Positions 1 through 9,855 are shown, numbered from the stretch's first letter. The stretch: 64,000 nt of DNA from Haliscomenobacter sp965225875 (GCF_965225875.1 NZ_CBDDBS010000002.1:372001-436000); one strand, 5' to 3'. Program-made: numbers and translations. Notes: generated by a model from the letters alone, not told the origin.

Positions 1-1238
1 TCGATGAAAGTGTAGATTATGGTAGTGGCATTGAAAAAGTGCCAAACAACCAGGATCTGTGGCCTAAGATTGAAGCAGACTTCAAATATGCACTGGACAA
101 CCTGCCTGCTACTCAGAGCTCAGTTGGTCGCGTAAACAAGTGGGCTGCTGCTGCTTACCTCGGCAAAACTTACTTGTATCAGAAGAAGTATGCTGAAGCA
201 AAAGCTCAATTCGACGCTTGTATCGCTAATGGTGTAACCAGCAACGGCAAGAAATATGCACTGGAAGCCAAGTATGGCGACCTGTACAAAGGTTCTAACG
301 ACAACAACGCTGAATCCGTATGGGCTTGGCAGGCTGCTGCCAACACGGGTAGTGTAAACAACGCCAACGCTGAATTTGACTTGAACTATCCATACAACAC
401 TGGTCCTAACGGTCCTGGTAACTGCTGTGGATTCTTCCAGCCTAGCTTCGAATTGGTGAACTCTTTCCGTGTAGACGCCAATGGTCTTCCACTGTTGGAT
501 GGTAGCTACAACACTGGTGCAAACCAGGTAAAAACGGACATGGGTGTTGGTTCCAGTGATGCATTTACTCCTGATGCAGGTACTTTGGATCCACGCCTCG
601 ACTGGTCAGTTGGCCGTCGTGGTATTCCATTCCTGGATTGGCAAGATCACCCCGGTGTGGCCTGGATTCGCAACCAGCCTAACGGTGGTCCTTACTCTCC
701 TAAGAAGTATACTTATTACAAGTCTGACCGTGGTTCTCTGCAAGACAACAGCTCCTGGACTCCTGGTTATACTGCTCAAAACTTCACCATCATCCGTTTT
801 GCAGATGTACTGCTGATGGCTGCTGAGTGTGAAGTAGAAATCGGTAGCTTGGAAAAAGCACGCGAATATGTGAACCTGGTTCGCGCTCGTGCTGCTAACC
901 CTGCTGGCTTTGTAAAACGTGCTGACGGCTCTAACGCTGCCAACTACGTGATCGGCTTGTACAACACTGCTTGGACCGACAAAAACGTTGCACGCAATGC
1001 AGTACGTTTTGAGCGCAAGATTGAATTGTCTGGTGAAGGTCACCGTTTCTATGACCTCGTACGTTGGGGCATTGCGGAGTCTACTATCAATGCTTACCTC
1101 ACCTACGAATCCAAGTTCTTGGCAGGTACATTGGGTGGTGCTAAATTCACTGCTGGAAAGCATGAATTGCTGCCAATCCCACAAGATCAGATCGACATCA
1201 TCGGTGCTGATATCCTGAAGCAGAACCCTGGCTACTAA
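1..1238 (+). CDS. SusD/RagB-family outer-membrane glycan-binding lipoprotein (5' partial)
   Basis: The reading frame is open to the left edge (frame beginning at base 3), so the signal peptide and lipobox lie outside the window. The GTG at 39 is an internal valine, not a start. The part seen carries SusD hallmarks: a TPR-like stretch (KTYLYQKKYAEAKAQF), the conserved block AVRFERKIELSGEGHRFYDL and the family's typical end (LLPIPQDQIDI...QNPGY). SusD proteins sit on the outer membrane as lids on a TonB-dependent SusC transporter and capture oligosaccharides or peptides. A susC gene is therefore expected just upstream, outside the window. The ligand cannot be told from sequence. A strong terminator follows, so this is the last gene of its operon. 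The hybrid sensor at 2385-6599 is a possible regulator of the SusCD pair. Confidence 0.93.
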   Translation, partial: DESVDYGSGIEKVPNNQDLWPKIEADFKYALDNLPATQSSVGRVNKWAAAAYLGKTYLYQKKYAEAKAQFDACIANGVTSNGKKYALEAKYGDLYKGSNDNNAESVWAWQAAANTGSVNNANAEFDLNYPYNTGPNGPGNCCGFFQPSFELVNSFRVDANGLPLLDGSYNTGANQVKTDMGVGSSDAFTPDAGTLDPRLDWSVGRRGIPFLDWQDHPGVAWIRNQPNGGPYSPKKYTYYKSDRGSLQDNSSWTPGYTAQNFTIIRFADVLLMAAECEVEIGSLEKAREYVNLVRARAANPAGFVKRADGSNAANYVIGLYNTAWTDKNVARNAVRFERKIELSGEGHRFYDLVRWGIAESTINAYLTYESKFLAGTLGGAKFTAGKHELLPIPQDQIDIIGADILKQNPGY

Positions 1239-1295
1239 GCCGCGGTTGTGAATAGGGTGTAGAAGATGTACGACTGTGCGTCTTCTACAAACAAA

Positions 1296-1333
1296 AGACG
1301 CCAATCGGGAGAAATCCTGGTTGGCGTTTTTTG
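1296..1333 (+). terminator. Rho-independent terminator after susD
   Basis: ACGCCAA and TTGGCGT pair around a 16-nt loop, followed by a run of T. The hairpin lies about 60 nt after the SusD stop. A second small inverted repeat (AGAAGA/TCTTCT, 1261-1286) precedes it. Confidence 0.8.
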
Positions 1334-1392
1334 TTTGTGAATTTTTTTGATTTGGCTGACGCCAAATCAAAAAATTCTCGCTTGTCTCTAAC

Positions 1393-1767
1393 CTATGCCG
1401 CAGTAGCCAACTTCTTATGCCACAAAAAATACGAGGCCAGCAACAAGCCAATAAAAATCAGCATAAAAAACACTTCTGGCTTAGGGCCTTCTACTTTGAG
1501 CAAGGAAAAAAACGCACCGAATAGGTCAAAAAACAAGCCCGCGTAAGCCCATTCCTTGATGCGGCGAAAGGAAGGAATCAAAATCACAATGGAACCCAAA
1601 ATTTTGGCAATTCCCAAAAAAGGAATGATGTACTTCGGATACCCCAGATGGTCACTCAACAAGGCAACCGCTTCCGGAGCTAAGGTCACGTTGGAGATGG
1701 AAGAAAAAATCATAAAGGCCGCAAAAAGCCCGGTGATGATCCAATAGATTAGAGAAATTCTTTTCAT
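1393..1767 (-). CDS. DoxX-like small integral membrane protein
   Basis: A 124-aa protein with four hydrophobic segments (about residues 7-26, 46-64, 74-90 and 98-115) and a basic pair between helices 2 and 3. Size and pattern fit the DoxX-like family (DoxX_2 type), four-helix membrane proteins of mostly unknown function. The motif around GYPKYIIPFLGIAKILG is typical of the Bacteroidota members. It is divergent from the gene at 1817 with a 49-bp AT-rich gap that probably holds both promoters; no convincing TAnnTTTG box was found there. The family assignment is from recognition and the role is unknown. Confidence 0.75.
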   Translation of the reverse strand: MKRISLIYWIITGLFAAFMIFSSISNVTLAPEAVALLSDHLGYPKYIIPFLGIAKILGSIVILIPSFRRIKEWAYAGLFFDLFGAFFSLLKVEGPKPEVFFMLIFIGLLLASYFLWHKKLATAA

Positions 1768-1816
1768 GGTTTCAGCGTTTTAAGGAATGATAAAAGTTTT
1801 AAATTTATAACAAAAA

Positions 1817-2377
1817 ATGGTTTTTATTAAACTTTTTAACATTATTTTTTTATTCATTTTGGCAGGCCCGCTTATCTGCCCTGGAAGGGCTCCCCTTGCC
1901 CCATGTTCCATCACTGTCAATGCGATTAAAGCCAAACTTTTAAATAAAAATATTCCCACGATTCATAACCCATGGGCCTCTTGCTTTCAGCAAAAAAGTA
2001 CCTTGATTAGTGACGAAGAAAATGAATCCCACAGCTGGAATGCTTTGGTTTTTAGTCGACACAATAAAAGAGCCTTTGTGGCGGAGGGCAACTGGCAGGA
2101 TCGGCAACAAATTTCCCGAATAAGCATCTTTGATGAGCAAATCCCAACAGCCTCAGGAGTGCAAGTCGGGGACAGTTTTGAAAAAATACAGGCTTTGGTT
2201 GACTCCAGAATCCCTGTGGAACCGGATGGTTTTTTAAGCTTGCAAGACAAGGAAGATCCCGATATTTTTTACATGATGGATATTAGTAAGTACCCAAAAT
2301 TGTTCTACGGAGTTGATCTTTTGAGTGAGATTCCTGGCTCGGTGAAAGTTGAAAGCATTGTGGTGCTGAAGCGCTAA
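1817..2377 (+). CDS. Hypothetical secreted protein
   Basis: A 186-aa protein not recognised as any named family. The first 20 or so residues form a hydrophobic segment after one lysine (MVFIKLFNIIFLFILAG), consistent with an export signal. The segment GVQVGDSFEKIQALVDS resembles short modules in Bacteroidota secreted proteins that compare a measured value with a threshold, but this is only an impression. There are three cysteines in the first 65 residues. The gene converges on the hybrid sensor gene with a 7-bp gap. A nearby alternative start cannot be excluded. Confidence 0.6.
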   Translation: MVFIKLFNIIFLFILAGPLICPGRAPLAPCSITVNAIKAKLLNKNIPTIHNPWASCFQQKSTLISDEENESHSWNALVFSRHNKRAFVAEGNWQDRQQISRISIFDEQIPTASGVQVGDSFEKIQALVDSRIPVEPDGFLSLQDKEDPDIFYMMDISKYPKLFYGVDLLSEIPGSVKVESIVVLKR

Positions 2378-2384
2378 TTTAGGT

Positions 2385-5300
2385 TCAACCCCGCCCCTGC
2401 AATTCCTTCAAAAACTGCGACGGCGTCTTGCCATACTCCGCCTTAAAGGCCTTGGTAAAATACGACTGCGTTTGAATGCCCACATTGTACATCACCTCAG
2501 CAAGGGAAACATCCTGATTCACCATCAATTTTACCGCATTTTTCAAACGTACGCTGCGCACAAAGTCGTTGATCGACTGGTTGGTCATACCTTTGAGTTT
2601 GTTGTACAATTTGGTGCGGCTCATGCCCATTTGGGTGCAGAGGTAGTCGCTGTTCAGCTCGGAGTTGAGTAGGTTGGCCTCGATCAGAGCGATAAGGGCT
2701 TCCAGGAATTGTTTGTCTTTGGCGGAATGTACCTGATCCTTCACTTCTGCGTGGTGATCCTGCACGTAGCGCTCGACCATTTTTTGTTTTTGGGCAAAAA
2801 TGTTTTTGATGTTCAACTCCAACAATTCGATGCTGATTGGTTTGGCGAAGTAATAATCGGCCCCGGAGCTGGTGCCTTCAATCTTGGATTCCAGGGCCTC
2901 TTTCGCCGTCAACAACACAAAGGGTATGTGGGCGAGTTGCGGATCTGCTTTCACTTTTTTACAAAACTCAATACCATCCATCACCGGCATCATGATGTCG
3001 CTGATGATGAGGTCGGGCTGTTCAGCAAGGGCTTTTGTGTAGGCCTCCTGGCCATCCTGGGCTTCTGAAACCTGGTAGCGACTAGCCAAAACTTCGCGTA
3101 AAAATGTGCGCAATTCTTCATTGTCGTCTACCACCAGAATGTGAAAGCTGGAGGATGGTATCATGGGTAAGTCGCCATTCAACTCTGGTTTTTCCTCGCC
3201 CAAAGGCATAAAATAATCGTATTGCGCCTGGAGGCTTTCCAAAGTTGCGGGACTGTCCTGGCCATCTAACCAGAGTTCTTTTGAGCCGTAATCCTCTCGG
3301 GCACAGGGGATTCCAATCACAATTTCGGTGCCCTGATGCCGCTCGCTGGACACCAAAATCAAGCCTTTGTGCAGTGCTGTCAAACTTTTGACAAAAGCCA
3401 AACCAATCCCAGAGCCCAAATGCGCATCTGAAATGCGGTAGTAACGTTCAAACAAATGCCCGATCGATTCTTTGGAAATACCAATGCCATTGTCGAGTAC
3501 CCGAAAATAGAGGTAACGTTGGGCTTTGTACTCACTTTTCAGGGTCAGTTCGCTGGCAAAACTGGGTTTAAAATTGTCCAGGTTCTCCACAATTTCCAGC
3601 ACTATCTGGCCGCCAACAGGTGTGTATTTAAAGGCATTGCTGATCAGGTTGATGAGGATTTTTTCCAAAATCTGCCGATCAAACCAAAAACCAGTGCCTG
3701 CCCGCCTTGGATTTACCACAAAATCAATGCCTTTTTCCTGGGCCAGCGCGCTGAATTCTTCGGCAATCTCCTCTAAAAACCAGGCTACGTTGCCCTCCAT
3801 TACGTGCAGGCGCAGGATACCCGCTTCGGATTTGCGGAAGTCCATCAATTCGTTAACCAAATGCAGGAGTCGATTGGTGTTCCGCTGGATCACCTGGTAA
3901 TCCTTGCGTTGACTCAGGCGGGTTTCTTCTTTCAGCAACTTTTCGATCGGCCCCAAAATTAGCGACAAAGGGGTGCGAAATTCGTGGGTGATGTTGGTAA
4001 AAAACTGCAATTGCAATTGGTGCAATTCCTCGCGTTTTTGTTCCTCCAAACGTTGCAGTTCCAAATCCCGGCGAAAGCGGTAAAACCAGTACAAACCAGC
4101 GCCAATGCTTAGAACTAGCAAGGTTCGAAACCACCAGGTGGCCCAAAAAGGTGGTAAAATCAGCACTTTTAAACTACGCCAGGTTTCGTTCCACACGCCA
4201 TCGTTGTTGCTGGCCTTGACGCGGAAAGTGTATTCTCCTGGGCTGACATTGGTGTAGGAAGCACGCTTTTCGGTACCCACTTCATTCCAGCCCTGGTCCC
4301 AATTTTCCAGCATGTAGGCATATTGATTGTTTTCGGCGGCGGTGTAATTCAGCGCAGCGAAGTCAAAGGAAAAAGTGGCCTGTTTGTAGTTGAGTACTAT
4401 TTTGTCGGTCAAACTGATGTCCTGAGATAAAGGTGAGCTTTTATCCCCTGGCCAGACCTTCTCGTTGTAAATGTGAAAATCGGTGAGGTAGACCGGAGGC
4501 AGGTATTCATTGGTGGCGATGTTTTTGGGGTAAAAGGTATTGAAGCCATTCACGCCGCCAAAGAAGAGCTGCCCGTCTTTGGTTTTTAAATAAGCATTGG
4601 CTTCAAATTCCAGGCCCTGGAGCCCATCTGCGGTATTGAATTTGCGAAAGCGTAAGGTTTGGGGATGAATTTTGGTGAGGCCATGGGAAGTGGAAACCCA
4701 CAAGTTGCCCTCCTCATCTTCGGCGATTCCCTTGATGAATTCCGTTGCCAAGCCTGCTTGCTGGGTGAACAGTTTGAATTTTTTTTGCTGATTGTCAAAG
4801 CGATACAACCCGGCCTGGCCCAACCAAAGCTGGCCTTTTTTGTCCACAAACAAAACCCTCAAGTCTGGCTTCTTTTCGTTCTGATGAAAATAGTGACTGA
4901 ACTCTCCCGTACTGGCGTTGAGGCAATTGAGCCCCCCGTCGTCGGTGCCAATCCAGAGGTTTCCGCTCTGGTCTTCGTTGATCGATACGATGTTGTTGCC
5001 CAGTAAACGGGTTTTGCCACTTTCACTTTTGGTGATGCGGCGAAAAGTCTGGCTTTGACGGTCAAACAGGTTCAGTCCGCCAAAATAGGTGGCCACCCAA
5101 AAATTGCCCTCCCGGTCTTCAAAGATCTTTTGGATGTAATTGGAACTGATGCTTTTTGAATCCCCCGGGCGATTTTGAAAGCGGGTAAATTGCTCCCCGC
5201 CGCGCTCGTACAAACACAGGCCCCCACCCCAGGAACCCACCCAGAGTTGTCCCTGGCGGTCTTCAAAAATATCCAGTACCTCGTTGGAGCCAATGGTGCG

Positions 5301-6599
5301 TGGATCAAAAGCTTGATGGCGGTAGTGTTTAAAGCTGCGGGTTTTGCGCTCAAAACGGTTAAGTCCTCCCCCATCGGTGCCGATCCAGATGTAGCCAAAA
5401 CGGTCTTCGGCAAAGGTTTTGACATCGTTGTAGCTCAAACTATTCGGGCGGGGCTCCTGGCGGTACAGTTCAAATTTTTCGGTTTTGGGCATGTAGAGGT
5501 TCACTCCACCGCGGTGGGTACCAATCCAGAGGTTGCCCTGATTGTCTTCGAAAAGGGCAGATACGGTCCGCTGGGAGAGGCTTTGGGGATTGTCGGGTTC
5601 GTTTTGGTAATTGTAGAAGCGGCCTGTTGTGAGATCAAAACGATCCAGGCCGCCATTGATGCTGCCCACCCAGATTTGGCCATTTTTGCTGAGCAAAACA
5701 CTGCGTACCAAATTGCTACTGATGGAAAAAGGGTCGGCGTCGCTGTGAATGTACTGCAGACAAGCTCCACTTCGGGGATCGTAGTCAATCAGGCCATTGT
5801 CGCTGCTGCCTAGTATCAAATGCCCGTTTTTTAATCCTGCGATACTACGGATGGCTGGTTGAGCGCCACCACGCAGGTTCTGGGGCAGGAGGATATTCCG
5901 AAATCGTTTTGTAATTGGGTCAAAAAGGTGGAGGCCTTTAGCAGTTCCTACCCATATTTTAGCATTGATGTCTTCAAAAACACAAAAGGTTTCGGTACTG
6001 CTTAGGCCATCATTTTGGTGGTAACTGCGAAAAGTACCGGTTTTGCGATCCATAACATTGATGCCTCCGCCGAGGGTGGTCGCCCAAAAATTGCCTTGGT
6101 GATCTTCCAGTATGGCCGTTACATAGTTGTGGCTGAGGCTGTTTTTCTGCTGATTGGTATGTTGAAAACGGGTAAAACGGTTAAGTCGGGGGTCATAACG
6201 GTTCAAACCATTGAGCGTACCGACCCAAAGCTGGTGCTGGCGGTCTTCATAAATGCAGGTAATGTAACTGTCGCTGAGGCTATAGGGATATTTTGGGCTG
6301 TATCTGTACACGGTCATTTGCTGCCCGTCGTAACGGTTCAGTCCGTCGCGGGTGCCTAACCAAATGAAGCCACGCTGATCCTGGTGAATGGCTTCAATGG
6401 TGCTGTTGGCGAGGCCGTCTTCGTTTTGGATGTGTTTGAAGTGGAGCTTTGGCTTTTGGAGCTGAGTGTATCCCCTGGGCAATAGGTTTAAGAGGATAAG
6501 CCCCAAGCAGCACAAGTGCCTTAGGAAAAAGTAGTAACTCCGGCTATTTGCTGCCCCCCTCACTTCATTGAGTTTAAATGCCAAATGCCCTAATCCCAA
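2385..6599 (-). CDS. Hybrid two-component system (one-piece sensor kinase/AraC regulator)
   Basis: Domains in order: export signal; about 14 two-component propeller blades (repeated IWLGT/LWVGT...GGLNRFD units, to about residue 740); Y_Y_Y domain (about 750-805); one membrane helix (about 815-840); HisKA with phospho-acceptor histidine near 872 (NITHEFRTPL); HATPase with N, G1 (DNGIGIS) and G2 (SGIGLAF) boxes; receiver with phospho-acceptor aspartate near 1201 (IISDIMMP); and a C-terminal AraC helix-turn-helix to 1404. Known role: a periplasmic propeller senses a glycan and the cytoplasmic end activates nearby Sus genes. The SusD at the left edge is a candidate target. The start is uncertain: there is no ATG upstream of the propellers. 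The frame opens with TTG at 6599, overlapping the upstream stop, while GTG at 6563 gives a more natural signal peptide. Confidence 0.95.
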   Translation of the reverse strand: MGLGHLAFKLNEVRGAANSRSYYFFLRHLCCLGLILLNLLPRGYTQLQKPKLHFKHIQNEDGLANSTIEAIHQDQRGFIWLGTRDGLNRYDGQQMTVYRYSPKYPYSLSDSYITCIYEDRQHQLWVGTLNGLNRYDPRLNRFTRFQHTNQQKNSLSHNYVTAILEDHQGNFWATTLGGGINVMDRKTGTFRSYHQNDGLSSTETFCVFEDINAKIWVGTAKGLHLFDPITKRFRNILLPQNLRGGAQPAIRSIAGLKNGHLILGSSDNGLIDYDPRSGACLQYIHSDADPFSISSNLVRSVLLSKNGQIWVGSINGGLDRFDLTTGRFYNYQNEPDNPQSLSQRTVSALFEDNQGNLWIGTHRGGVNLYMPKTEKFELYRQEPRPNSLSYNDVKTFAEDRFGYIWIGTDGGGLNRFERKTRSFKHYRHQAFDPRTIGSNEVLDIFEDRQGQLWVGSWGGGLCLYERGGEQFTRFQNRPGDSKSISSNYIQKIFEDREGNFWVATYFGGLNLFDRQSQTFRRITKSESGKTRLLGNNIVSINEDQSGNLWIGTDDGGLNCLNASTGEFSHYFHQNEKKPDLRVLFVDKKGQLWLGQAGLYRFDNQQKKFKLFTQQAGLATEFIKGIAEDEEGNLWVSTSHGLTKIHPQTLRFRKFNTADGLQGLEFEANAYLKTKDGQLFFGGVNGFNTFYPKNIATNEYLPPVYLTDFHIYNEKVWPGDKSSPLSQDISLTDKIVLNYKQATFSFDFAALNYTAAENNQYAYMLENWDQGWNEVGTEKRASYTNVSPGEYTFRVKASNNDGVWNETWRSLKVLILPPFWATWWFRTLLVLSIGAGLYWFYRFRRDLELQRLEEQKREELHQLQLQFFTNITHEFRTPLSLILGPIEKLLKEETRLSQRKDYQVIQRNTNRLLHLVNELMDFRKSEAGILRLHVMEGNVAWFLEEIAEEFSALAQEKGIDFVVNPRRAGTGFWFDRQILEKILINLISNAFKYTPVGGQIVLEIVENLDNFKPSFASELTLKSEYKAQRYLYFRVLDNGIGISKESIGHLFERYYRISDAHLGSGIGLAFVKSLTALHKGLILVSSERHQGTEIVIGIPCAREDYGSKELWLDGQDSPATLESLQAQYDYFMPLGEEKPELNGDLPMIPSSSFHILVVDDNEELRTFLREVLASRYQVSEAQDGQEAYTKALAEQPDLIISDIMMPVMDGIEFCKKVKADPQLAHIPFVLLTAKEALESKIEGTSSGADYYFAKPISIELLELNIKNIFAQKQKMVERYVQDHHAEVKDQVHSAKDKQFLEALIALIEANLLNSELNSDYLCTQMGMSRTKLYNKLKGMTNQSINDFVRSVRLKNAVKLMVNQDVSLAEVMYNVGIQTQSYFTKAFKAEYGKTPSQFLKELQGRG

Positions 6600-7036
6600 A
6601 CATATTTCCAGCTCCCATCAGCTTGCCGTTGCCAAACGGTATGAAATATTCCCTTGATTTCGTTGACTTTGCCGGTACTGTCTTGGCTGGTCCAGGTGAA
6701 CTTTCCGTAGGTATAAGCCAAATCACCATGAGCGGACACTTTGACGTAGTCGGGCTTCCAATCTACTTTTGCACTTTGGTAAAAAGGCGCACTGTAGTAT
6801 TGTCGAATGCCATCGCGCCCCATGATCAAGGTATCGTTTTGGCGTTTGATGACGGCGTCTTCGGCAGCAAAGGTATAAAAAGCCTCGGCAATACCTTTGT
6901 CGTCGGCCATTTTGGCGAAAGCAGCTTCGGCGTCGACGATTTCCTGTTTGAGTTTTGCAGGGTCGGGGAGCGCATTTTGTGGCTCACAGGCCAGGAGGAA
7001 CAAGAGGAAGGTCGGAAGGAAAATGTATTTTTGCAT
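6590..7036 (-). CDS. NTF2-like (SnoaL/DUF4440-type) lipoprotein
   Basis: A 148-aa protein with a short signal ending in a lipobox (LLACEP, lipid-modified Cys at about 16), then a compact alpha+beta domain. The pattern of helix (VDAEAAFAKMADDKGIAEAF), the block YTFAAEDAVIKR, the tyrosine-rich centre and the final TVWQRQADGSWKYVWD is typical of the DUF4440/SnoaL-like NTF2 fold. These fold into a cone with a small-molecule pocket; some are enzymes and many are binding proteins. Its stop overlaps the first possible codon of the hybrid sensor gene by 10 nt, so the two are probably cotranscribed. The substrate is unknown. Confidence 0.8.
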   Translation of the reverse strand: MQKYIFLPTFLLFLLACEPQNALPDPAKLKQEIVDAEAAFAKMADDKGIAEAFYTFAAEDAVIKRQNDTLIMGRDGIRQYYSAPFYQSAKVDWKPDYVKVSAHGDLAYTYGKFTWTSQDSTGKVNEIKGIFHTVWQRQADGSWKYVWD

Positions 7037-7111
7037 GGTTTTAGGTTTTTATACTTCCTAAGTTAAGATTAATTTTGAATCAATGGGGGCGCCATGTAAT
7101 TGCATTCCATT

Positions 7112-9379
7112 TTACAACGCATAAGCATAAACCCGATTATCAATTGTTGTAAGTATAATTTCTTGTGCTGGGAAAAAAGAAAAATGGTCCCCAGCAACCG
7201 GGAATCTGTTGAGCGCCTTCCCTTTGGCAGAAAAACACCATACCTGATGTTCACTTGAAATGCTACAAATAATCCTGGCATTTTCCTTTTGCCCTGCGGC
7301 AGTAAGCCCGTCAATTTGCCCCTTGAAAGATTTTTTAAACACCAATTGGAATCCATCATCCTGGTTATAGGCGTACAAAAACAACTGTGCCCCATTCGCC
7401 GTCAAATAATCCTTTCGCCCATCCCCAATTAAATCAGCAAAACAAAACCGAGTTGCGCCAGACAAACCAGCCGCGATCGCCAGTGAAAAAGACTCCCCTT
7501 TTTCAGTAAACACCTGCGCCTTACCTTGCCCATCCGCAACCACTATCCGTTGGCTCAGTTGGTCCCATTGCCACTGGGGAGAGCTGGTAAAAGGCCCTTT
7601 AAGCGTTTGGGCAGGAAAATGCATCTGGGTAGACCGATCCAACACGTAGAATTTCCCTTCCTCAGTCAGGGCAAGTAAATAATCCTCGGTGGCCGATTGA
7701 AAATAGCTCAAGGCTTGTTTTACCATTCCAATTTTTGGCCCCGGGTTCCAGCCACTTAGGGGTTGTCCATTCCGGTCCATGCCGTATACCCGGCCATCTT
7801 CGCTGGAATAAAACAAAAACTGCTCGCGTCCACCCACGCACAAACCCGAAGTGGTAGCCTTACTTAGGGCCAGGGGAAAACCTGGCGCTTCCTGACCATC
7901 AGGTTGTAGTGCATGAATGGATTTTTCGGTGCTGAAATAAACCAGAGTCTGCCCCAATTCCGGGCGTAATACCGATGTCACAGGGCCTACGAGTGAAGAT
8001 TCCAGCTTTTTATCCCAGTGCACATTCCCTTCCAGGTCCAGTACGAGCAGATGTTGTTGGTCGGTTTCAAGCAGGCACAAGTCCCAGGCTTCGATGGCCC
8101 ACAGTTGTGTGACCTTGCCTTGCGGCAAATCCAGCTGCCAAAGTTCAGCCGAAGCCTGGTTATTGGATTCCAGGTTGGGAGCATTCCGAAATGTCCAGCT
8201 CTTACCGTTTATTTCGCCTTCCCACTGTATGGGATCGGGAAGTGCCAATTGCAGGTTTAAAATTTGATTGAGTTGGGCCATCAAGATGCCGAGGCCTCGA
8301 TCAGCACTCAAGCGCATCCACAAACCACTGGGGGGCTGGCGCAACTGTTTGGCAATGGTATTGCCCACGATAACTGCATCGATCCAGCGCTCCATCAGGT
8401 TTTCGGAAGCTCCAATGACCAAAAAACGCTCAAAAACGCAAAGCGTAGCCTGGCGGATATTCAAAGCATTTAAGCCGATATCCAGGACGGGTTGCAGGGT
8501 ATAAGTTTGATAGTTTAAGGCAGCTAATGCTCCATAATTTCCGGCCAGTTCCTGCAAGGCATTTTGAGCCAAAGCATTCGAGGCAAAGGGCAAAATCAGG
8601 GCGGCTTGGCTGATTTTTCCCCGTCCAAAATGAAGTAAAAAGGCCGATTCGGGCTTTAATTGGGGCAAAGCTCTATCAGCGCCAAAATATGGGACAAAAC
8701 TCCGCGCCGATCCTGGAGCAATGTTTAAAACAGCTGCTAAGTCTTGTTCAACCAGGGCAGGAGTATTCACAAATTGCAACTGCCCCTTGAAATGCCCTAC
8801 TTGAGTTCCCAGGTCCAAACTAACATTGTTGCAAAGGTCTGCCAGTGCGTCCCCTTTAAGCCCATAAAAATCACTCAGGGCAGCGTAGTTAAACTGGAGC
8901 TGATTGGCGGATAATGAAGTGATCCAGGCAGGGCGTTTTCCCGCTTTAAACGCCAATGCAGCTTCTTCCACCAACACAGCTTCATGCGCTAGATATTTGA
9001 CCTTTTTGATTTGAGTCAACACCCATTTTTGGCCCTTGCCATCTTCAAAATGTTCAAATTGCACGCCTCGCCATTGGGTCTGAGTGATCCATTTTAAACC
9101 TTTTATCTGGGAAATTTTAATCGTGGTTTGGGTGGTGCTGATGTATAAAATTCCAGTTTGATTTTTGCTCAATGGCATCAATACTTTACTCCAGTTAAGG
9201 GCTGGGAAGGGCAATTCAATGTTAGTTTTTGAGGTAGTAAGCACTGCCAAGGCATTGGCAGGCACCAGGGGCTCCAGGTTTTGGCGATGCTGACAGGAAA
9301 GTAGAGAAATGACCAAAAACAGACTGAGTACCCCAGGGTAGAATCTTTGCAAAACCTGATATTGAAGTATCTTTGCCAC
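7112..9379 (-). CDS. Large lipoprotein with C-terminal PQQ-like/WD-like propeller
   Basis: A 755-aa protein. A basic N-terminus, a hydrophobic stretch and a lipobox (ISLLSCQ, Cys near 29) show a lipoprotein. The N-terminal half (to about 400) is an uncharacterised alpha/beta region, possibly related to DUF3352-type Bacteroidota proteins. The second half contains repeated four-strand units with PQQ-like wording, such as LLVLDLEGNVHWDKKL, SIHALQPDGQEAPGFPL and VYGMDRNGQPLSGWNP, consistent with a beta-propeller. Such proteins often act as surface scaffolds; no catalytic motif is visible. It is divergent from the DUF423 gene with a 24-bp gap. Start at 9379 gives a good signal peptide. Confidence 0.7.
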   Translation of the reverse strand: MAKILQYQVLQRFYPGVLSLFLVISLLSCQHRQNLEPLVPANALAVLTTSKTNIELPFPALNWSKVLMPLSKNQTGILYISTTQTTIKISQIKGLKWITQTQWRGVQFEHFEDGKGQKWVLTQIKKVKYLAHEAVLVEEAALAFKAGKRPAWITSLSANQLQFNYAALSDFYGLKGDALADLCNNVSLDLGTQVGHFKGQLQFVNTPALVEQDLAAVLNIAPGSARSFVPYFGADRALPQLKPESAFLLHFGRGKISQAALILPFASNALAQNALQELAGNYGALAALNYQTYTLQPVLDIGLNALNIRQATLCVFERFLVIGASENLMERWIDAVIVGNTIAKQLRQPPSGLWMRLSADRGLGILMAQLNQILNLQLALPDPIQWEGEINGKSWTFRNAPNLESNNQASAELWQLDLPQGKVTQLWAIEAWDLCLLETDQQHLLVLDLEGNVHWDKKLESSLVGPVTSVLRPELGQTLVYFSTEKSIHALQPDGQEAPGFPLALSKATTSGLCVGGREQFLFYSSEDGRVYGMDRNGQPLSGWNPGPKIGMVKQALSYFQSATEDYLLALTEEGKFYVLDRSTQMHFPAQTLKGPFTSSPQWQWDQLSQRIVVADGQGKAQVFTEKGESFSLAIAAGLSGATRFCFADLIGDGRKDYLTANGAQLFLYAYNQDDGFQLVFKKSFKGQIDGLTAAGQKENARIICSISSEHQVWCFSAKGKALNRFPVAGDHFSFFPAQEIILTTIDNRVYAYAL

Positions 9380-9403
9380 TCGACTAGACTTAAGCCACGA
9401 TCT

Positions 9404-9811
9404 ATGAGGAATTTATTTTTACGCATTGGTAGCCTGATTGGCTTTTTTGCGGTAGCCTTAGGGGCTTTTGCCGCTCATGGCCTGCGGCCGCACCTGAGTC
9501 CAAAACATTTTGAGACTTTTGAAACGGCGGTAAGGTATCAATTTTACCACGCAATCGCCATTTTGGTAGTTGCAGTTTTGAGCCATTTTGGCCGCAAGGG
9601 TGCACTGCGTTTTGCAGGTTGGGCCTTTACGGCTGGCGTGCTGCTGTTTTCTGGCTCCTTATATGCGTTGAGTACAAGAGACTTGCACCATATTTCAGTT
9701 GGGTGGTTAGGGCCAATTACCCCTCTGGGAGGCTTGTGTTATTTGTTGGGTTGGGGGGCCTTGTTTTATTCGAGTTTTTTTCATTATGACCGCGTAGGGA
9801 AAATTGATTAA
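9404..9811 (+). CDS. DUF423 (YgdD/TMEM256-like) membrane protein
   Basis: A 135-aa protein from the ATG at 9404. The open frame reaches back to 9347, but that extension would overlap the divergent gene and adds a non-hydrophobic tail. Four hydrophobic helices are visible, with the family signature GAFAAHGL near the start and FETAVRYQFYHAIAIL after it, plus a C-terminal GWLGPITPLGGLCYLLGW block. The function of DUF423 proteins is not settled. A palindromic element lies 45 nt beyond the stop. Confidence 0.9.
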   Translation: MRNLFLRIGSLIGFFAVALGAFAAHGLRPHLSPKHFETFETAVRYQFYHAIAILVVAVLSHFGRKGALRFAGWAFTAGVLLFSGSLYALSTRDLHHISVGWLGPITPLGGLCYLLGWGALFYSSFFHYDRVGKID

Positions 9812-9855
9812 AAATCAGTTGACCCAAATGTCTATCATTTCATCGTTGCCTTGAA

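Noticed and set aside
606..1451. 281-aa leftward open frame across susD
   Set aside because: It is a shadow of the SusD reading frame, spans the terminator and has no recognisable domain.
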